From: Flavobacteriaceae bacterium
GTDB taxonomy: Bacteria > Bacteroidota > Bacteroidia > Flavobacteriales > Flavobacteriaceae
Reading direction: 5' to 3'
Assembly: GCA_949507465.1 (NCBI GenBank)
Contig: CATEMS010000121.1
Location: forward strand, 1 to 10,559
DNA length: 10,559 nt
Under the pieces are notes generated by a model. The model ran no database searches. It was not told the DNA's origin and saw only the letters and a program-made list of their open reading frames with translations. Positions 1 through 7,060 of the stretch are shown one piece after another. Within the stretch, counting starts at the first letter, position 1. Every line of letters starts with the position of its first letter. Position numbers and translations under genes: made by a program.

Positions 1-192
1 ACTCACGGCAACAAAAAGTATGGCAACAGCGGCAATTTTTATCCAAAACTGCATTGGGTGTATTGTCTTGAGTGTTTGGTTTTCACTAAAATTAGCCTGT
101 AATCTTGCTTGAAAACGAGCTTGGTGTCCCTCTGGTAATTTTGGCGCTTGTGATGCGCTTTGCTTCATTATATCTCTAATATCTTTTGCCAT
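1..192 (-). CDS. Membrane-anchored partner of the ECF sigma factor, probable anti-sigma factor (3' end beyond window)
   Basis: Only the first 64 residues are in the window; the gene runs off the left edge. The visible part has a charged, presumably cytoplasmic N-terminus, a PEGHQARFQARL segment (residues 20-31), and the start of a hydrophobic helix, FWIKIAAVAILFVAVS (49-64), that looks like a membrane anchor. In flavobacteria, short proteins with this plan directly follow ECF sigma genes and are thought to hold the sigma factor at the membrane; that role is inferred here from position and architecture, with no zinc-binding HxxxCxxC motif seen. The ATG at 190-192 lies inside the end of the sigma gene, giving a 17-base overlap that suggests translational coupling. 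A second in-frame ATG at 166-168 would start just after the sigma stop codon, so the exact start is uncertain. Confidence 0.7.
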   Translation of the reverse strand, partial: MAKDIRDIMKQSASQAPKLPEGHQARFQARLQANFSENQTLKTIHPMQFWIKIAAVAILFVAVS

Positions 193-724
193 AGTCTAGC
201 TTCTTTAAATGTTGTTGTAATTGTATTTTACCACGATGTAGTTTTGTTCGTGAAGCACTTTGAGTGATATCAAGAACTTGAGCTATTTCCTGATGGTCAT
301 ATCCTTCCAGTAAAAATAGTTGTACCACAGATTTATAATTTGGAGGTAACTTTTCTATGGCCTGTTCTATAATTTGTTTGGTAATATGATTGTCAACAGA
401 CCAACTCTCATCCTCTTGTTGTTCAACACCAGGGGTTTGCTCGGTGATTTCCTCAAAATGAATTTTTTTCTTTTTCAAGGCATCCAAACATGTATTTATT
501 ACAATACGCTTTAACCATGCTCCAAAACTAACATCTCCTTTAAACTGTTCTATTTTTTTAAATGCCTTAATAAAGGCAACCTGCATTGCGTCTTCTGCCT
601 CGGCTGTATCTTTTAGATACCTGCTAGCCACTACAAACATTCCATCACAGTACTGGCTGTATAGGGCTGTTTGAGCTCTAGGATTTTGTGCTCTGCACTG
701 CTGGACAAGTAAAGAAGTTGACAC
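176..724 (-). CDS. RNA polymerase sigma factor, ECF (sigma-70) family
   Basis: This 182-residue protein is an extracytoplasmic-function sigma factor that would direct RNA polymerase to a specific set of promoters. It has the usual size and only two conserved regions. Sigma-2 is at about residues 18-86, with the EAEDAMQVAFIKAF segment followed by FGAWLKRIVINTCLD, which recognises the -10 region and binds core polymerase. Sigma-4 is at about 115-170, with EKLPPNYKSVVQLFLLEGYD and the helix-turn-helix HQEIAQVLDITQSASRTKLH, which reads the -35 region. An acidic, Gln/Glu-rich linker (about 90-112) joins them. The start is a GTG at 722-724: an in-frame TAA lies ten codons upstream and there is no ATG between them. 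No clear Shine-Dalgarno sequence precedes it. The next gene overlaps its end and probably encodes its anti-sigma partner. The signal sensed and the target promoters cannot be told from the sequence. Confidence 0.93.
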   Translation of the reverse strand: MSTSLLVQQCRAQNPRAQTALYSQYCDGMFVVASRYLKDTAEAEDAMQVAFIKAFKKIEQFKGDVSFGAWLKRIVINTCLDALKKKKIHFEEITEQTPGVEQQEDESWSVDNHITKQIIEQAIEKLPPNYKSVVQLFLLEGYDHQEIAQVLDITQSASRTKLHRGKIQLQQHLKKLDYGKRY

Positions 725-815
725 AGTTATAGGAAATAGTTTAAAGGTCTTTTAATAGACGACAATTTAACTACGCTGTTTCACAATAGCATCTAATTTT
801 AAGAAAAAATAACAG

Positions 816-823
816 TATATTTG
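816..823 (+). promoter_or_regulatory. Candidate Bacteroidota -7 promoter element
   Basis: TATATTTG matches the Bacteroidota -7 consensus TAnnTTTG exactly and ends 22 bases before the ATG of the secreted protein gene, leaving room for a short leader. No clear TTG -33 element is visible at the expected distance. An AGGA at 831-834 might act as a weak ribosome binding site. The spacer is divergent towards the sigma factor gene, for which I found no comparable element. Confidence 0.45.
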
Positions 824-845
824 GAAAAAAAGGAAAATCTATCTC

Positions 846-2306
846 ATGAAAAAAAAATACATTCCATTTTTACTGGTTTTATTATTCTCGATTACCGGCT
901 TTACCCAAGCACAAAATGGGGGAGACACTTGCACAGCTGCTGTTGTGATTCAGCAAGGAAGTGTATCTCAAACGCAAATTAATGATCTTAGTGGGGGAGC
1001 CAATGGAGGAGATGCTGCATGGTTTGTGTATACCGCATCAGAAAATGGATTCATCAATGTCAATTCTTGTTTGGGTGGCTCTGATACTAGAGTTTCAATT
1101 TGGAACGATTGCTCAGATGCAACAGCCGTAATAAGTGATGATGATTCTTGCCCATTTGCATCGGATGGCTCTGGGAGTGCCTTTGCCTCCGAGATAATTG
1201 GATTTTCAGTTACTGCTAGTCAAGACTATTACATTCAATGGGATGACAGATGGGATGAACTTCCATTTGATTGGGAATTAACCTTTGACCCAGAAGGATT
1301 TAATGATAATTGCCAGATAGCGCTTGATATTCTTTGTGGAGGCTCTGTTGAGGGAACAACACTAGACAAAACAGACACCAATGGAGTTGGTGGCCCAGAT
1401 GCTTTTTATAAATATACAGAGACATCACCACAAGAAAGAGAAGTTACATTTTCTTTGTGTACAGCCTTTGATTATGATCCTTACATGCGTATCTACACAA
1501 GTTGTGACCTAGACAACCCAATAGAAAACGACGATACTTGCGCGTTGGGTTCAGAAATTACAATAACAACACTTCCAGCAACCACCTACTACATTGCAAT
1601 AGAAGGGTATAACGGAGACACTGGAACCTTCACATTAACGGTTGATTGTGCCTCCCCACCAGAACCCCCAATAAATGATCAAATTGCCAATGCAATAGAA
1701 ATTGGTGGTGGTTATCTAGATGAAAATGTAAATACTCAATTTGCTACAGAAGAAGGTGGCAACCCAAGTAATTGCACTATTGACGGATTTAATGGAGTTT
1801 GGTATTATTTTTTGTGTACCCCAGGTATGGGACAAACAAACGCATCTATTGTAACTCCTAATGGCGTGAATAGTGTTATATTTTTTGAGGCCACTACCCC
1901 AACCCCAGCAGTAACAGAGTTAATTAGGGTTGAAGATGCTCAAAACCCTTGTTTTACAGGAACTAATTCCTCAATAGTACCACAAATAGGTTCATACTAT
2001 TTTTTACTAGCTACAAATTCTGGAGGACCAACAGATATCGCTATAGAACAAATTCTTGATGTTGAAGATGCTGTTTTTGAAAATTTCACCTTCTTCCCCA
2101 ATCCTACCTCAGGGATCATCACTCTTAAAAATAACAGTAGTATTCAAAAAATTGAAGTGCGAAATATCTTAGGATCTGTTGTATTGGAAAACACAATAAA
2201 TACAACACAAGCTAGTGTTGATTTAAATTCTCTGGCAAGTGGATCTTATATTTTGTCTGTTTTTATAGACGGAAAAAGTGCTCAGTACCATGTTATAAAA
2301 GACTAA
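846..2306 (+). CDS. Secreted protein with three pre-peptidase-C-like domains and a T9SS type A sorting domain
   Basis: This 486-residue exported protein has no identifiable catalytic site. Residues 1-22 form a signal peptide (KKK, a hydrophobic core, then a likely cut after TQA before QNGGD). Three divergent beta-rich modules of the pre-peptidase C-terminal (PPC) kind follow at about 25-148, 152-268 and 276-405. Each starts with a Cys- or Asn-containing segment such as NDNCQIALDI, has an aromatic strand (AAWFVYTA, DAFYKYTE, GVWYYFLC) and ends on a strand like YYIAIEGYNGDTGTFTLTVD. The last about 75 residues (from FENFTFFPNPTSG to the end, with GSYILSV) are a type A T9SS C-terminal sorting domain, which sends proteins through the outer membrane and usually fixes them to the surface. 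The role is inferred to be adhesion or ligand binding at the cell surface, without firm evidence. It is divergent from the sigma factor and ends at a shared terminator. Confidence 0.88.
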   Translation: MKKKYIPFLLVLLFSITGFTQAQNGGDTCTAAVVIQQGSVSQTQINDLSGGANGGDAAWFVYTASENGFINVNSCLGGSDTRVSIWNDCSDATAVISDDDSCPFASDGSGSAFASEIIGFSVTASQDYYIQWDDRWDELPFDWELTFDPEGFNDNCQIALDILCGGSVEGTTLDKTDTNGVGGPDAFYKYTETSPQEREVTFSLCTAFDYDPYMRIYTSCDLDNPIENDDTCALGSEITITTLPATTYYIAIEGYNGDTGTFTLTVDCASPPEPPINDQIANAIEIGGGYLDENVNTQFATEEGGNPSNCTIDGFNGVWYYFLCTPGMGQTNASIVTPNGVNSVIFFEATTPTPAVTELIRVEDAQNPCFTGTNSSIVPQIGSYYFLLATNSGGPTDIAIEQILDVEDAVFENFTFFPNPTSGIITLKNNSSIQKIEVRNILGSVVLENTINTTQASVDLNSLASGSYILSVFIDGKSAQYHVIKD

Positions 2307-2322
2307 AATCTTACAACATAGT

Positions 2323-2370
2323 AAAAAAGTATCCCAGGTTTAAATGCTAAACTTAGGATACTTTTTTTTT
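2323..2370. terminator. Bidirectional intrinsic terminator between convergent genes
   Basis: A long hairpin pairs AAAAAAGTATCC (2323-2334) with GGATACTTTTTT (2356-2367). After one C-A mismatch it continues inward with AGGTTTA (2336-2342) against TAAACTT (2348-2354), leaving a 5-base loop. It is followed by nine T on the + strand, and the six A at its left end give a U-run on the - strand. It therefore fits Rho-independent termination of both the secreted protein gene and the ohr gene, which face each other here. Confidence 0.85.
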
Positions 2371-2386
2371 GTAGTTAGGTAGGGTA

Positions 2387-2812
2387 TCAGTCCAATAATA
2401 AATTTAAAGTTACCGTAATATTATCTCGCGTAGCTTTAGAAAACGGACACATTTGGTGCGCATCGTTAACTAATTGTTCTCCAGTTTGAGTATCAACATC
2501 TGGAATGTAACAATCTAAAGTTGCTTCTAGAAAGAAACCATCTTCATCCTTACAAAATCCAATGGTAGCATCTACACTAATTTGACTCACATCTATGTCT
2601 AGTTTTGCTATACCTACAACAGCTTGCAAAGCTCCTCCAAAACAAGCTGCGTAGGCACCCCCAAATAGTTGCTCTGGATTCACGCCCTTACCGTCATCTC
2701 CGCCCATAGATTTAGGCACAGATAAAGCCATATCTATTGGCCCATCTTCACTTAGCACATGGCCTTCTCTACCGCCTGTAGCATTTGTTGTTGCTTTATA
2801 TAATGTAGTCAT
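2387..2812 (-). CDS. ohr: OsmC/Ohr family organic hydroperoxide reductase
   Basis: This 141-residue protein is a thiol peroxidase of the Ohr branch, which reduces organic and fatty-acid hydroperoxides in the cytoplasm, in well-studied members with lipoylated proteins as reductant. Both catalytic cysteines are present: Cys57 in AACFGGAL and Cys122 in MCPFSKATR. The conserved Arg15 (TGGREG) and Glu47 (VNPEQLF), which shape the active site, are also there. The length is normal for Ohr and the frame is intact. The ATG at 2810-2812 fits the usual family N-terminus (TTLYKATTNATGGR). The gene is monocistronic: it ends at the shared bidirectional terminator and is divergent from meaB. Ohr genes are often controlled by the MarR-type repressor OhrR; no ohrR lies in this window, and the repeat in the upstream spacer is the only candidate regulatory site. 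Confidence 0.92.
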   Translation of the reverse strand: MTTLYKATTNATGGREGHVLSEDGPIDMALSVPKSMGGDDGKGVNPEQLFGGAYAACFGGALQAVVGIAKLDIDVSQISVDATIGFCKDEDGFFLEATLDCYIPDVDTQTGEQLVNDAHQMCPFSKATRDNITVTLNLLLD

Positions 2813-2874
2813 AGTATTTTATTTTTGTGTTAAATACTCAATATACAGTCTAAAATAAGTTTTGAAAAATCAAA

Positions 2875-2896
2875 TGTCATAAATTTGTCATAAATT
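2875..2896. repeat. 11-bp perfect tandem repeat in the ohr/meaB divergent promoter region
   Basis: TGTCATAAATT occurs twice back to back (2875-2885 and 2886-2896), with a period of about one DNA helical turn. The second copy ends six bases before the meaB GTG, and the junction creates the TAAATTTG promoter-like element. Same-face spacing would suit cooperative binding of a regulator, but a chance duplication is equally possible. Confidence 0.6.
2880..2887 (+). promoter_or_regulatory. Candidate -7 promoter element of meaB
   Basis: TAAATTTG is an exact match to TAnnTTTG and lies 15 bases before the GTG of meaB, which would give a very short leader. A TTG at 2862-2864 is a possible -33 element, but the spacing of 15 bases is shorter than usual. 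It spans the junction of the 11-bp tandem repeat. Confidence 0.35.
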
Positions 2897-2902
2897 CACC
2901 TA

Positions 2903-3985
2903 GTGAAAAAACAAAAAAAACATAACAGTGCATTACATGAACTTCAAGGGGTTGAAAAGCCCAAGAACTTAAGTAATAAAACTGCCTTAAAATTAAAAAA
3001 GGCACGGAAGCAAAAACAAAGCATCTCGGAGCTTATAAAAGGTATTTTGGCTGCAAACAAAACTGCGCTCAGTAGAGCTATTACTATTATAGAAAGTACC
3101 GCTCCAAAAGACCGAGCAGATGCAAAAGAATTAATTCAGGGATGTATTACACATGCAAATAAATCTATACGTATTGGTATCACTGGTGTGCCAGGGGTAG
3201 GAAAAAGTACGTTTATTGAACAATTTGGGACTTTGCTAACCCAAAAGGGGCACAAAGTAGCTGTCTTGGCTGTTGACCCAAGTAGCAGTTTAAGTAAGGG
3301 TAGTATCTTAGGAGATAAAACCAGAATGGAAGAATTGGTTAAAAATAAGTTAGCATTTATAAGACCCTCTTCCAGCGGAGATTCTTTAGGTGGAGTTGCC
3401 AGAAAAACCCGAGAGGCTATCATATTATGTGAAGCTGCAGGGTACTCGCATATTGTAATTGAGACAGTTGGTGTGGGACAAAGCGAGACGGTAGTTCATT
3501 CTATGACAGATTTTTTCTTGCTTTTAAAGCTAGCTGGAGCTGGAGATGAACTGCAGGGTATTAAACGTGGTATCATGGAAATGGCCGATGCCATAATCAT
3601 TAACAAAGCAGATGGTGAGAATCTCAAAGCGGCAAAACTAGCTAAAACAGAATTTAACCGAGCTTTGCATTTATATCCTCCAAAAGACAATGGATGGATT
3701 GCAAAAACCATCACCTGTAGTGCTCTAAAAAATCAAGGGATTCAAGAAGCCCTTGACCTAATAAATGAGTATGTAACGCAAATGAAGGATTCGGGTTATT
3801 TTACATCCAAAAGAGAACAACAGCAGCATTTTTGGATGCTACAAACTATAGAAAACAGACTAAAAAGTGATTTTTACGACAACCCAAAAATTAAACGTGC
3901 GTTAAAACAACAACTTAAGGCATTAGCAAATGCTACAACAAGTCCTTTCCAAGCAGCTGCATATTTATTGTCTTTACATAAATAA
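2903..3985 (+). CDS. meaB: MeaB, GTPase chaperone of methylmalonyl-CoA mutase (ArgK/MeaB family)
   Basis: This 360-residue cytoplasmic G3E-type GTPase protects and reloads adenosylcobalamin-dependent methylmalonyl-CoA mutase, gating cofactor delivery and removal of damaged cofactor in propionate/succinate metabolism. Walker A is GVPGVGKS (95-102). The Mg-binding VDPSS is at 124-128, the IETVGVGQSE segment at 186-195 corresponds to Walker B and the switch region, and NKAD (234-237) gives guanine specificity. An N-terminal helical stretch (about 1-85, very Lys-rich at first) and a C-terminal helical dimerisation arm (about 285-360) complete the family plan. The start is a GTG at 2903; no in-frame ATG precedes it and the next Met is residue 142, so GTG is well supported. 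No mutase subunit is in the window, so the partner must lie elsewhere. Its stop codon is one base from that of the convergent gene. Confidence 0.94.
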   Translation: MKKQKKHNSALHELQGVEKPKNLSNKTALKLKKARKQKQSISELIKGILAANKTALSRAITIIESTAPKDRADAKELIQGCITHANKSIRIGITGVPGVGKSTFIEQFGTLLTQKGHKVAVLAVDPSSSLSKGSILGDKTRMEELVKNKLAFIRPSSSGDSLGGVARKTREAIILCEAAGYSHIVIETVGVGQSETVVHSMTDFFLLLKLAGAGDELQGIKRGIMEMADAIIINKADGENLKAAKLAKTEFNRALHLYPPKDNGWIAKTITCSALKNQGIQEALDLINEYVTQMKDSGYFTSKREQQQHFWMLQTIENRLKSDFYDNPKIKRALKQQLKALANATTSPFQAAAYLLSLHK

Positions 3986-3986
3986 A

Positions 3987-5246
3987 TCAAGTCTTTTGTT
4001 TTTTCTTTTTTGCGGCCGGAAACAGTACATTGTTTAGTATCAACCTATATCCTGGAGAATTTGGGTGCAAGGCTAATTCTGTTTTTGGGTCTCCTACTCT
4101 ATGTTGGTAATCTTCTGGATCATGACCTCCATAAAAAGTAAAAAATCCTTTTCCTTTAATGCCGTGGATATATCTAGCCTCACCACTTGAGCTGTGAGCG
4201 CCCATCACTAAAACATTTGATTTGATTTGAGAGGGTGCATAACTGGTTGTTTGGCCCATAAACCCTTTTACCAGTGAGGTATGGTTTTGGACAAGCATGG
4301 TTGGTATTGGATCCCACTTAGCAGAGTAGTCCATTAATGAAAAGTAATCTGTTTGTTTTGGAATCTTTCTCTTTGAGGTCATATCTATGGAAGAAAATTC
4401 ATATACCATTGGGCTTCTCTCCAGTATATAATCTTTGAATGCAAAAGTTTGTTTGAAATCTATTTTACTTTGATAATTGGCTTCACTAGCATCTCCATCA
4501 AACATGGGTTCACAAATATCTACTCCTTGAGCAGAAAGGGCAATATCAAAACTATCTGTGGCACTACACATGGCAAACATAAAACCTCCACCTACAACAA
4601 AATCCCTTATTTTCAGAGCTACATCCCTTTTTTGTTGAGAAACTTTCGCGTAGCCCAAAGTGGCGGCCAGTGCTTCAGATTTGTTCTTTTGGGCAATATA
4701 ACAGGGTGCGGATCTGTAGGCTCTATAAAATTTCCCATATTGTCCTGTAAAATCTTCATGGTGAAGGTGCAACCAATCATAAAGTAGCAACTCATCCTTT
4801 AAAACCTCTTGATCATAAACAGTAGTATAGGGTATTTCTGCATAGGTCAACACCATGGTAACAGCATCGTCCCATGGTTGATTCCCTTTTGGAGAATACA
4901 CTGCAATTTTAGGTGCTTTTTCTAACACCACAGCTTCCATATTTTGAGAAGGACTACTGATTTGATTTAATATTTGAGCCGCTTTGCTATCACTAATAAC
5001 CTCAAAAGAAACGCCTCGAATTTGACATTCTTTGCGAATCTGATCATTGTCTGGCATTAAAAAAGTGCCTCCTCTATAATTAAGTAGCCATTTGGCCTTC
5101 ACGTTTCTCTCAAGTACCCAGTAGGTCATACCATAGGCTTTTAAGTGTTCTTTTTGAGTGGCCTCATCCATAGGGATGAGAATATAAGAGCCATAGCTCT
5201 GCAGACTAAAAAGACATAAAAATAGAAAGGTGAATAACTTGACCAT
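3987..5246 (-). CDS. Conserved exported flavobacterial protein, commonly labelled 'asparagine synthetase B'; function unknown
   Basis: This 419-residue protein starts with a signal peptide (about 1-19, MVKLFTFLFLCLFSLQSYG), so it is exported. I recognise it as a protein widely conserved in Flavobacteriaceae, often named asparagine synthetase B. The sequence does not support that name: there is no N-terminal catalytic Cys2, no Ntn glutaminase domain and no SGGxDS-type ATP pyrophosphatase loop. A segment HLHHEDFTGQYGKFY (160-174) and then GGGFMFAMCSATDSFD (219-234) resemble a glutamine-amidotransferase-like (flavodoxin-type) fold with Cys227 at the nucleophile-elbow position; this is inference. 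The C-terminal part has a conserved FYGGHDPEDYQHRVGDP (371-387) and ends in a basic KKKKQKT tail. A weak promoter-like AATCTTTG (- strand, 5275-5282) lies 28 bases upstream of the start. It follows dnaB after a 117-base gap and converges on meaB. Confidence 0.8.
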   Translation of the reverse strand: MVKLFTFLFLCLFSLQSYGSYILIPMDEATQKEHLKAYGMTYWVLERNVKAKWLLNYRGGTFLMPDNDQIRKECQIRGVSFEVISDSKAAQILNQISSPSQNMEAVVLEKAPKIAVYSPKGNQPWDDAVTMVLTYAEIPYTTVYDQEVLKDELLLYDWLHLHHEDFTGQYGKFYRAYRSAPCYIAQKNKSEALAATLGYAKVSQQKRDVALKIRDFVVGGGFMFAMCSATDSFDIALSAQGVDICEPMFDGDASEANYQSKIDFKQTFAFKDYILERSPMVYEFSSIDMTSKRKIPKQTDYFSLMDYSAKWDPIPTMLVQNHTSLVKGFMGQTTSYAPSQIKSNVLVMGAHSSSGEARYIHGIKGKGFFTFYGGHDPEDYQHRVGDPKTELALHPNSPGYRLILNNVLFPAAKKKKQKT

Positions 5247-5306
5247 GTTGTAAATATAACGACAATATTTAAGCCAAAGATTTGGATGGAAAAAGAAATG
5301 TAAAGT

Positions 5307-5339
5307 TTTAAAAATGAAAGTCAGAACATCATTTTAAAA
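5307..5339 (-). terminator. Weak AT-rich hairpin downstream of dnaB
   Basis: AAAATGA (5311-5317) pairs with TCATTTT (5329-5335), and flanking T/A bases extend the stem past a single-base bulge. On the - strand it is followed by a short T-run. The stem is almost all A-T pairs and the loop is 11 bases, so it may be only a weak dnaB terminator or chance. Confidence 0.25.
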
Positions 5340-5363
5340 TACTCAAAACCAGGGTGTTCAGAC

Positions 5364-6893
5364 TTAATAAGGAAGGTCGTCACTAGGGTTTGTTCCAAAG
5401 GCATCCTCAGCAGATGGAAAATCAGTGGTTTTAAAGGTATCATCATTTGCAGCATTATTCATGCTTGATGCTATTTCATTGGAAAAAGGAAAGGTATCTA
5501 AATTTTCGAACTTACCTAAATGACCTACAAATTTGAGACGTATTTCATCTAGACCTCCATTACGGTGCTTTGCAACTATAAACTCACCTTGTCCGTCTGT
5601 AGGGGTATGCTGCTCGTCATCCCATTCTTCAATTTTATAATATTCTGGACGGTAAATAAAGGATACAATGTCTGCATCTTGCTCGATTGCCCCAGATTCA
5701 CGTAAGTCACTCAAAAGGGGTCTTTTAGAACCTCCTCGAGTTTCTACAGCACGCGATAGTTGTGAAAGGGCTATTACCGGAACATTCAATTCTTTTGCTA
5801 GTGCTTTTAGGTTTCTAGATATGGTAGATATTTCTTGTTCACGATTTCCAGTATTTTTCCCTCCTCCAGCAGTCATTAATTGCAAGTAATCAATCATAAT
5901 TATTTTGACACCATGTTGTGAGGCAAGACGTCTAGCCTTAGCACGCAAATCAAAAATTGATAGAGAAGGAGTGTCATCTATAAACAAAGGGGCCTTCTCA
6001 AGACCTTTTACCTTCACATTTAACTGCTCCCATTCATGCTTCTCTAGGTTACCAGTTCTTAATTTTTCTGAAGAAAGTCCTGTTTCACTAGATATTAATC
6101 TGGTAATTAACTGAACAGAAGACATCTCGCAAGAGAAGAACGCAACAGGCACATTGTGCTCTACTGCTATGTTGCGTGCCATGGAGAGAGTTAGAGCTGT
6201 TTTACCCATACCAGGACGCGCCGCAATAATTATTAAATCACTAGGTTGCCATCCAGAGGTGAGCTTATCAACCTCTGTAAAGCCTGATGGAATTCCAGAT
6301 AAACCTTCTTTATTTGCAATTTCTTCAATCTTTTTTTTGGCTTGAATAACCAGATCCTGGGCCGTTTCACTTGAGCGTTTGATATTACCCTGGGTAATGT
6401 CATACAGTTTGCTCTCGGCAGAGTCCAAAAGGTCAAAAACATCTGTAGATACGTTGTAAGAATCCTCAATAATTTCATTGGATATTTTAATCAAACTCCT
6501 TTGTATGTATTTTTGAAGTATGATTCGGGCATGAAACTCAATATGAGCAGAAGATGAGACTTTTTGAGTGAGCTGAATTAGATAAAATTCTCCACCAGAG
6601 AGTTCAAGCTTTTGCATTTTCTTTAACTGCTGCGAAACGGTTAATAAGTCTACAGGTTGGCTTTCTACAAATAAAGTGTTTATGGCCTCAAATATGTGTT
6701 GGTGTGCTTCTTTGTAAAATACATCTGGATTTAATATATCAATAACCTCATCAACCCCTTTTTTATCAATCATCATAGCTCCAAGCACAACTTCTTCTAA
6801 ATCAGTAGCTTGTGGAGGTATTTTCCCCTTCTCTAGGTTAATTACTTGAGAAGTACGTTTTTTGTAGGGGGAGTTAGTTTGCAATTTTTCCAT
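5364..6893 (-). CDS. dnaB: Replicative DNA helicase DnaB
   Basis: This 509-residue protein is the hexameric 5'-3' helicase that unwinds DNA at the replication fork and recruits primase. The N-terminal helical domain is at about 25-130 (PPQATDLEEVVLGAMMID through FHARIILQKY), followed by a linker (about 140-195) and the RecA-like motor. Walker A is ARPGMGKT (225-232). The conserved glutamate lies in FFSCEMSS (252-259), Walker B is IIMIDYLQL (331-339), and LLSDLRESGAIEQDAD (393-408) is motif H4. KHRNGG (442-447) carries the arginine finger. No intein interrupts the usual insertion sites in the P-loop or Walker B. The poorly conserved C-terminal tail (about 468-509) is acidic and ends in DDLPY, as is common in this phylum. 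The gene is intact, and its own promoter is likely because accA upstream ends at a clear terminator. Confidence 0.97.
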   Translation of the reverse strand: MEKLQTNSPYKKRTSQVINLEKGKIPPQATDLEEVVLGAMMIDKKGVDEVIDILNPDVFYKEAHQHIFEAINTLFVESQPVDLLTVSQQLKKMQKLELSGGEFYLIQLTQKVSSSAHIEFHARIILQKYIQRSLIKISNEIIEDSYNVSTDVFDLLDSAESKLYDITQGNIKRSSETAQDLVIQAKKKIEEIANKEGLSGIPSGFTEVDKLTSGWQPSDLIIIAARPGMGKTALTLSMARNIAVEHNVPVAFFSCEMSSVQLITRLISSETGLSSEKLRTGNLEKHEWEQLNVKVKGLEKAPLFIDDTPSLSIFDLRAKARRLASQHGVKIIMIDYLQLMTAGGGKNTGNREQEISTISRNLKALAKELNVPVIALSQLSRAVETRGGSKRPLLSDLRESGAIEQDADIVSFIYRPEYYKIEEWDDEQHTPTDGQGEFIVAKHRNGGLDEIRLKFVGHLGKFENLDTFPFSNEIASSMNNAANDDTFKTTDFPSAEDAFGTNPSDDLPY

Positions 6894-6960
6894 ATAACGA
6901 ATGTAAAGAAATTGTGATAATGACTTGCTTTTTTTTCTAGTGCTTCTGTTAACCAGTCAT

Positions 6961-6977
6961 CAACAATTTAATTGTTG
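6961..6977. repeat. 17-bp perfect palindrome upstream of dnaB
   Basis: CAACAATT and AATTGTTG form 8-bp inverted arms around a single T. It lies 67 bases upstream of the dnaB ATG and 28 bases beyond the accA terminator, in a region expected to hold the dnaB promoter. A weak -7-like AAAATTTG (- strand, one mismatch) lies just upstream of it. It could be an operator for a dimeric regulator; no known site is recognised. Confidence 0.5.
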
Positions 6978-7005
6978 AAAACTCTCAAATTTTGTTAATA
7001 AGCAT

Positions 7006-7037
7006 AAAAAAAATCTGAGACTGCTGCCTCAGATTTT
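7006..7037 (-). terminator. Intrinsic terminator of accA
   Basis: Read on the - strand, AAAATCTGAG (7037-7028) and CTCAGATTTT (7019-7010) form a perfect 10-bp stem around an 8-base loop, followed by a T-tract reaching 7006. It starts 23 bases past the accA stop codon, a textbook Rho-independent terminator. It separates accA from dnaB. Confidence 0.88.
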
Positions 7038-7060
7038 AACATGTATTGCTACCACTAGCT

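Noticed and set aside
3136..3423. 95-residue ORF antisense to meaB
   Set aside because: It lies entirely inside a well-conserved gene and has no recognisable domain; it is a shadow of the meaB frame.
3962..3984. Hairpin at the end of meaB as a terminator
   Set aside because: The 7-bp stem is all A-T and overlaps the last codons and stop; too weak to list as a terminator feature.
5364..6893. Intein or insertion in DnaB
   Set aside because: DnaB is a frequent intein host, but the Walker A, Walker B and H4 motifs are continuous and the length is normal.
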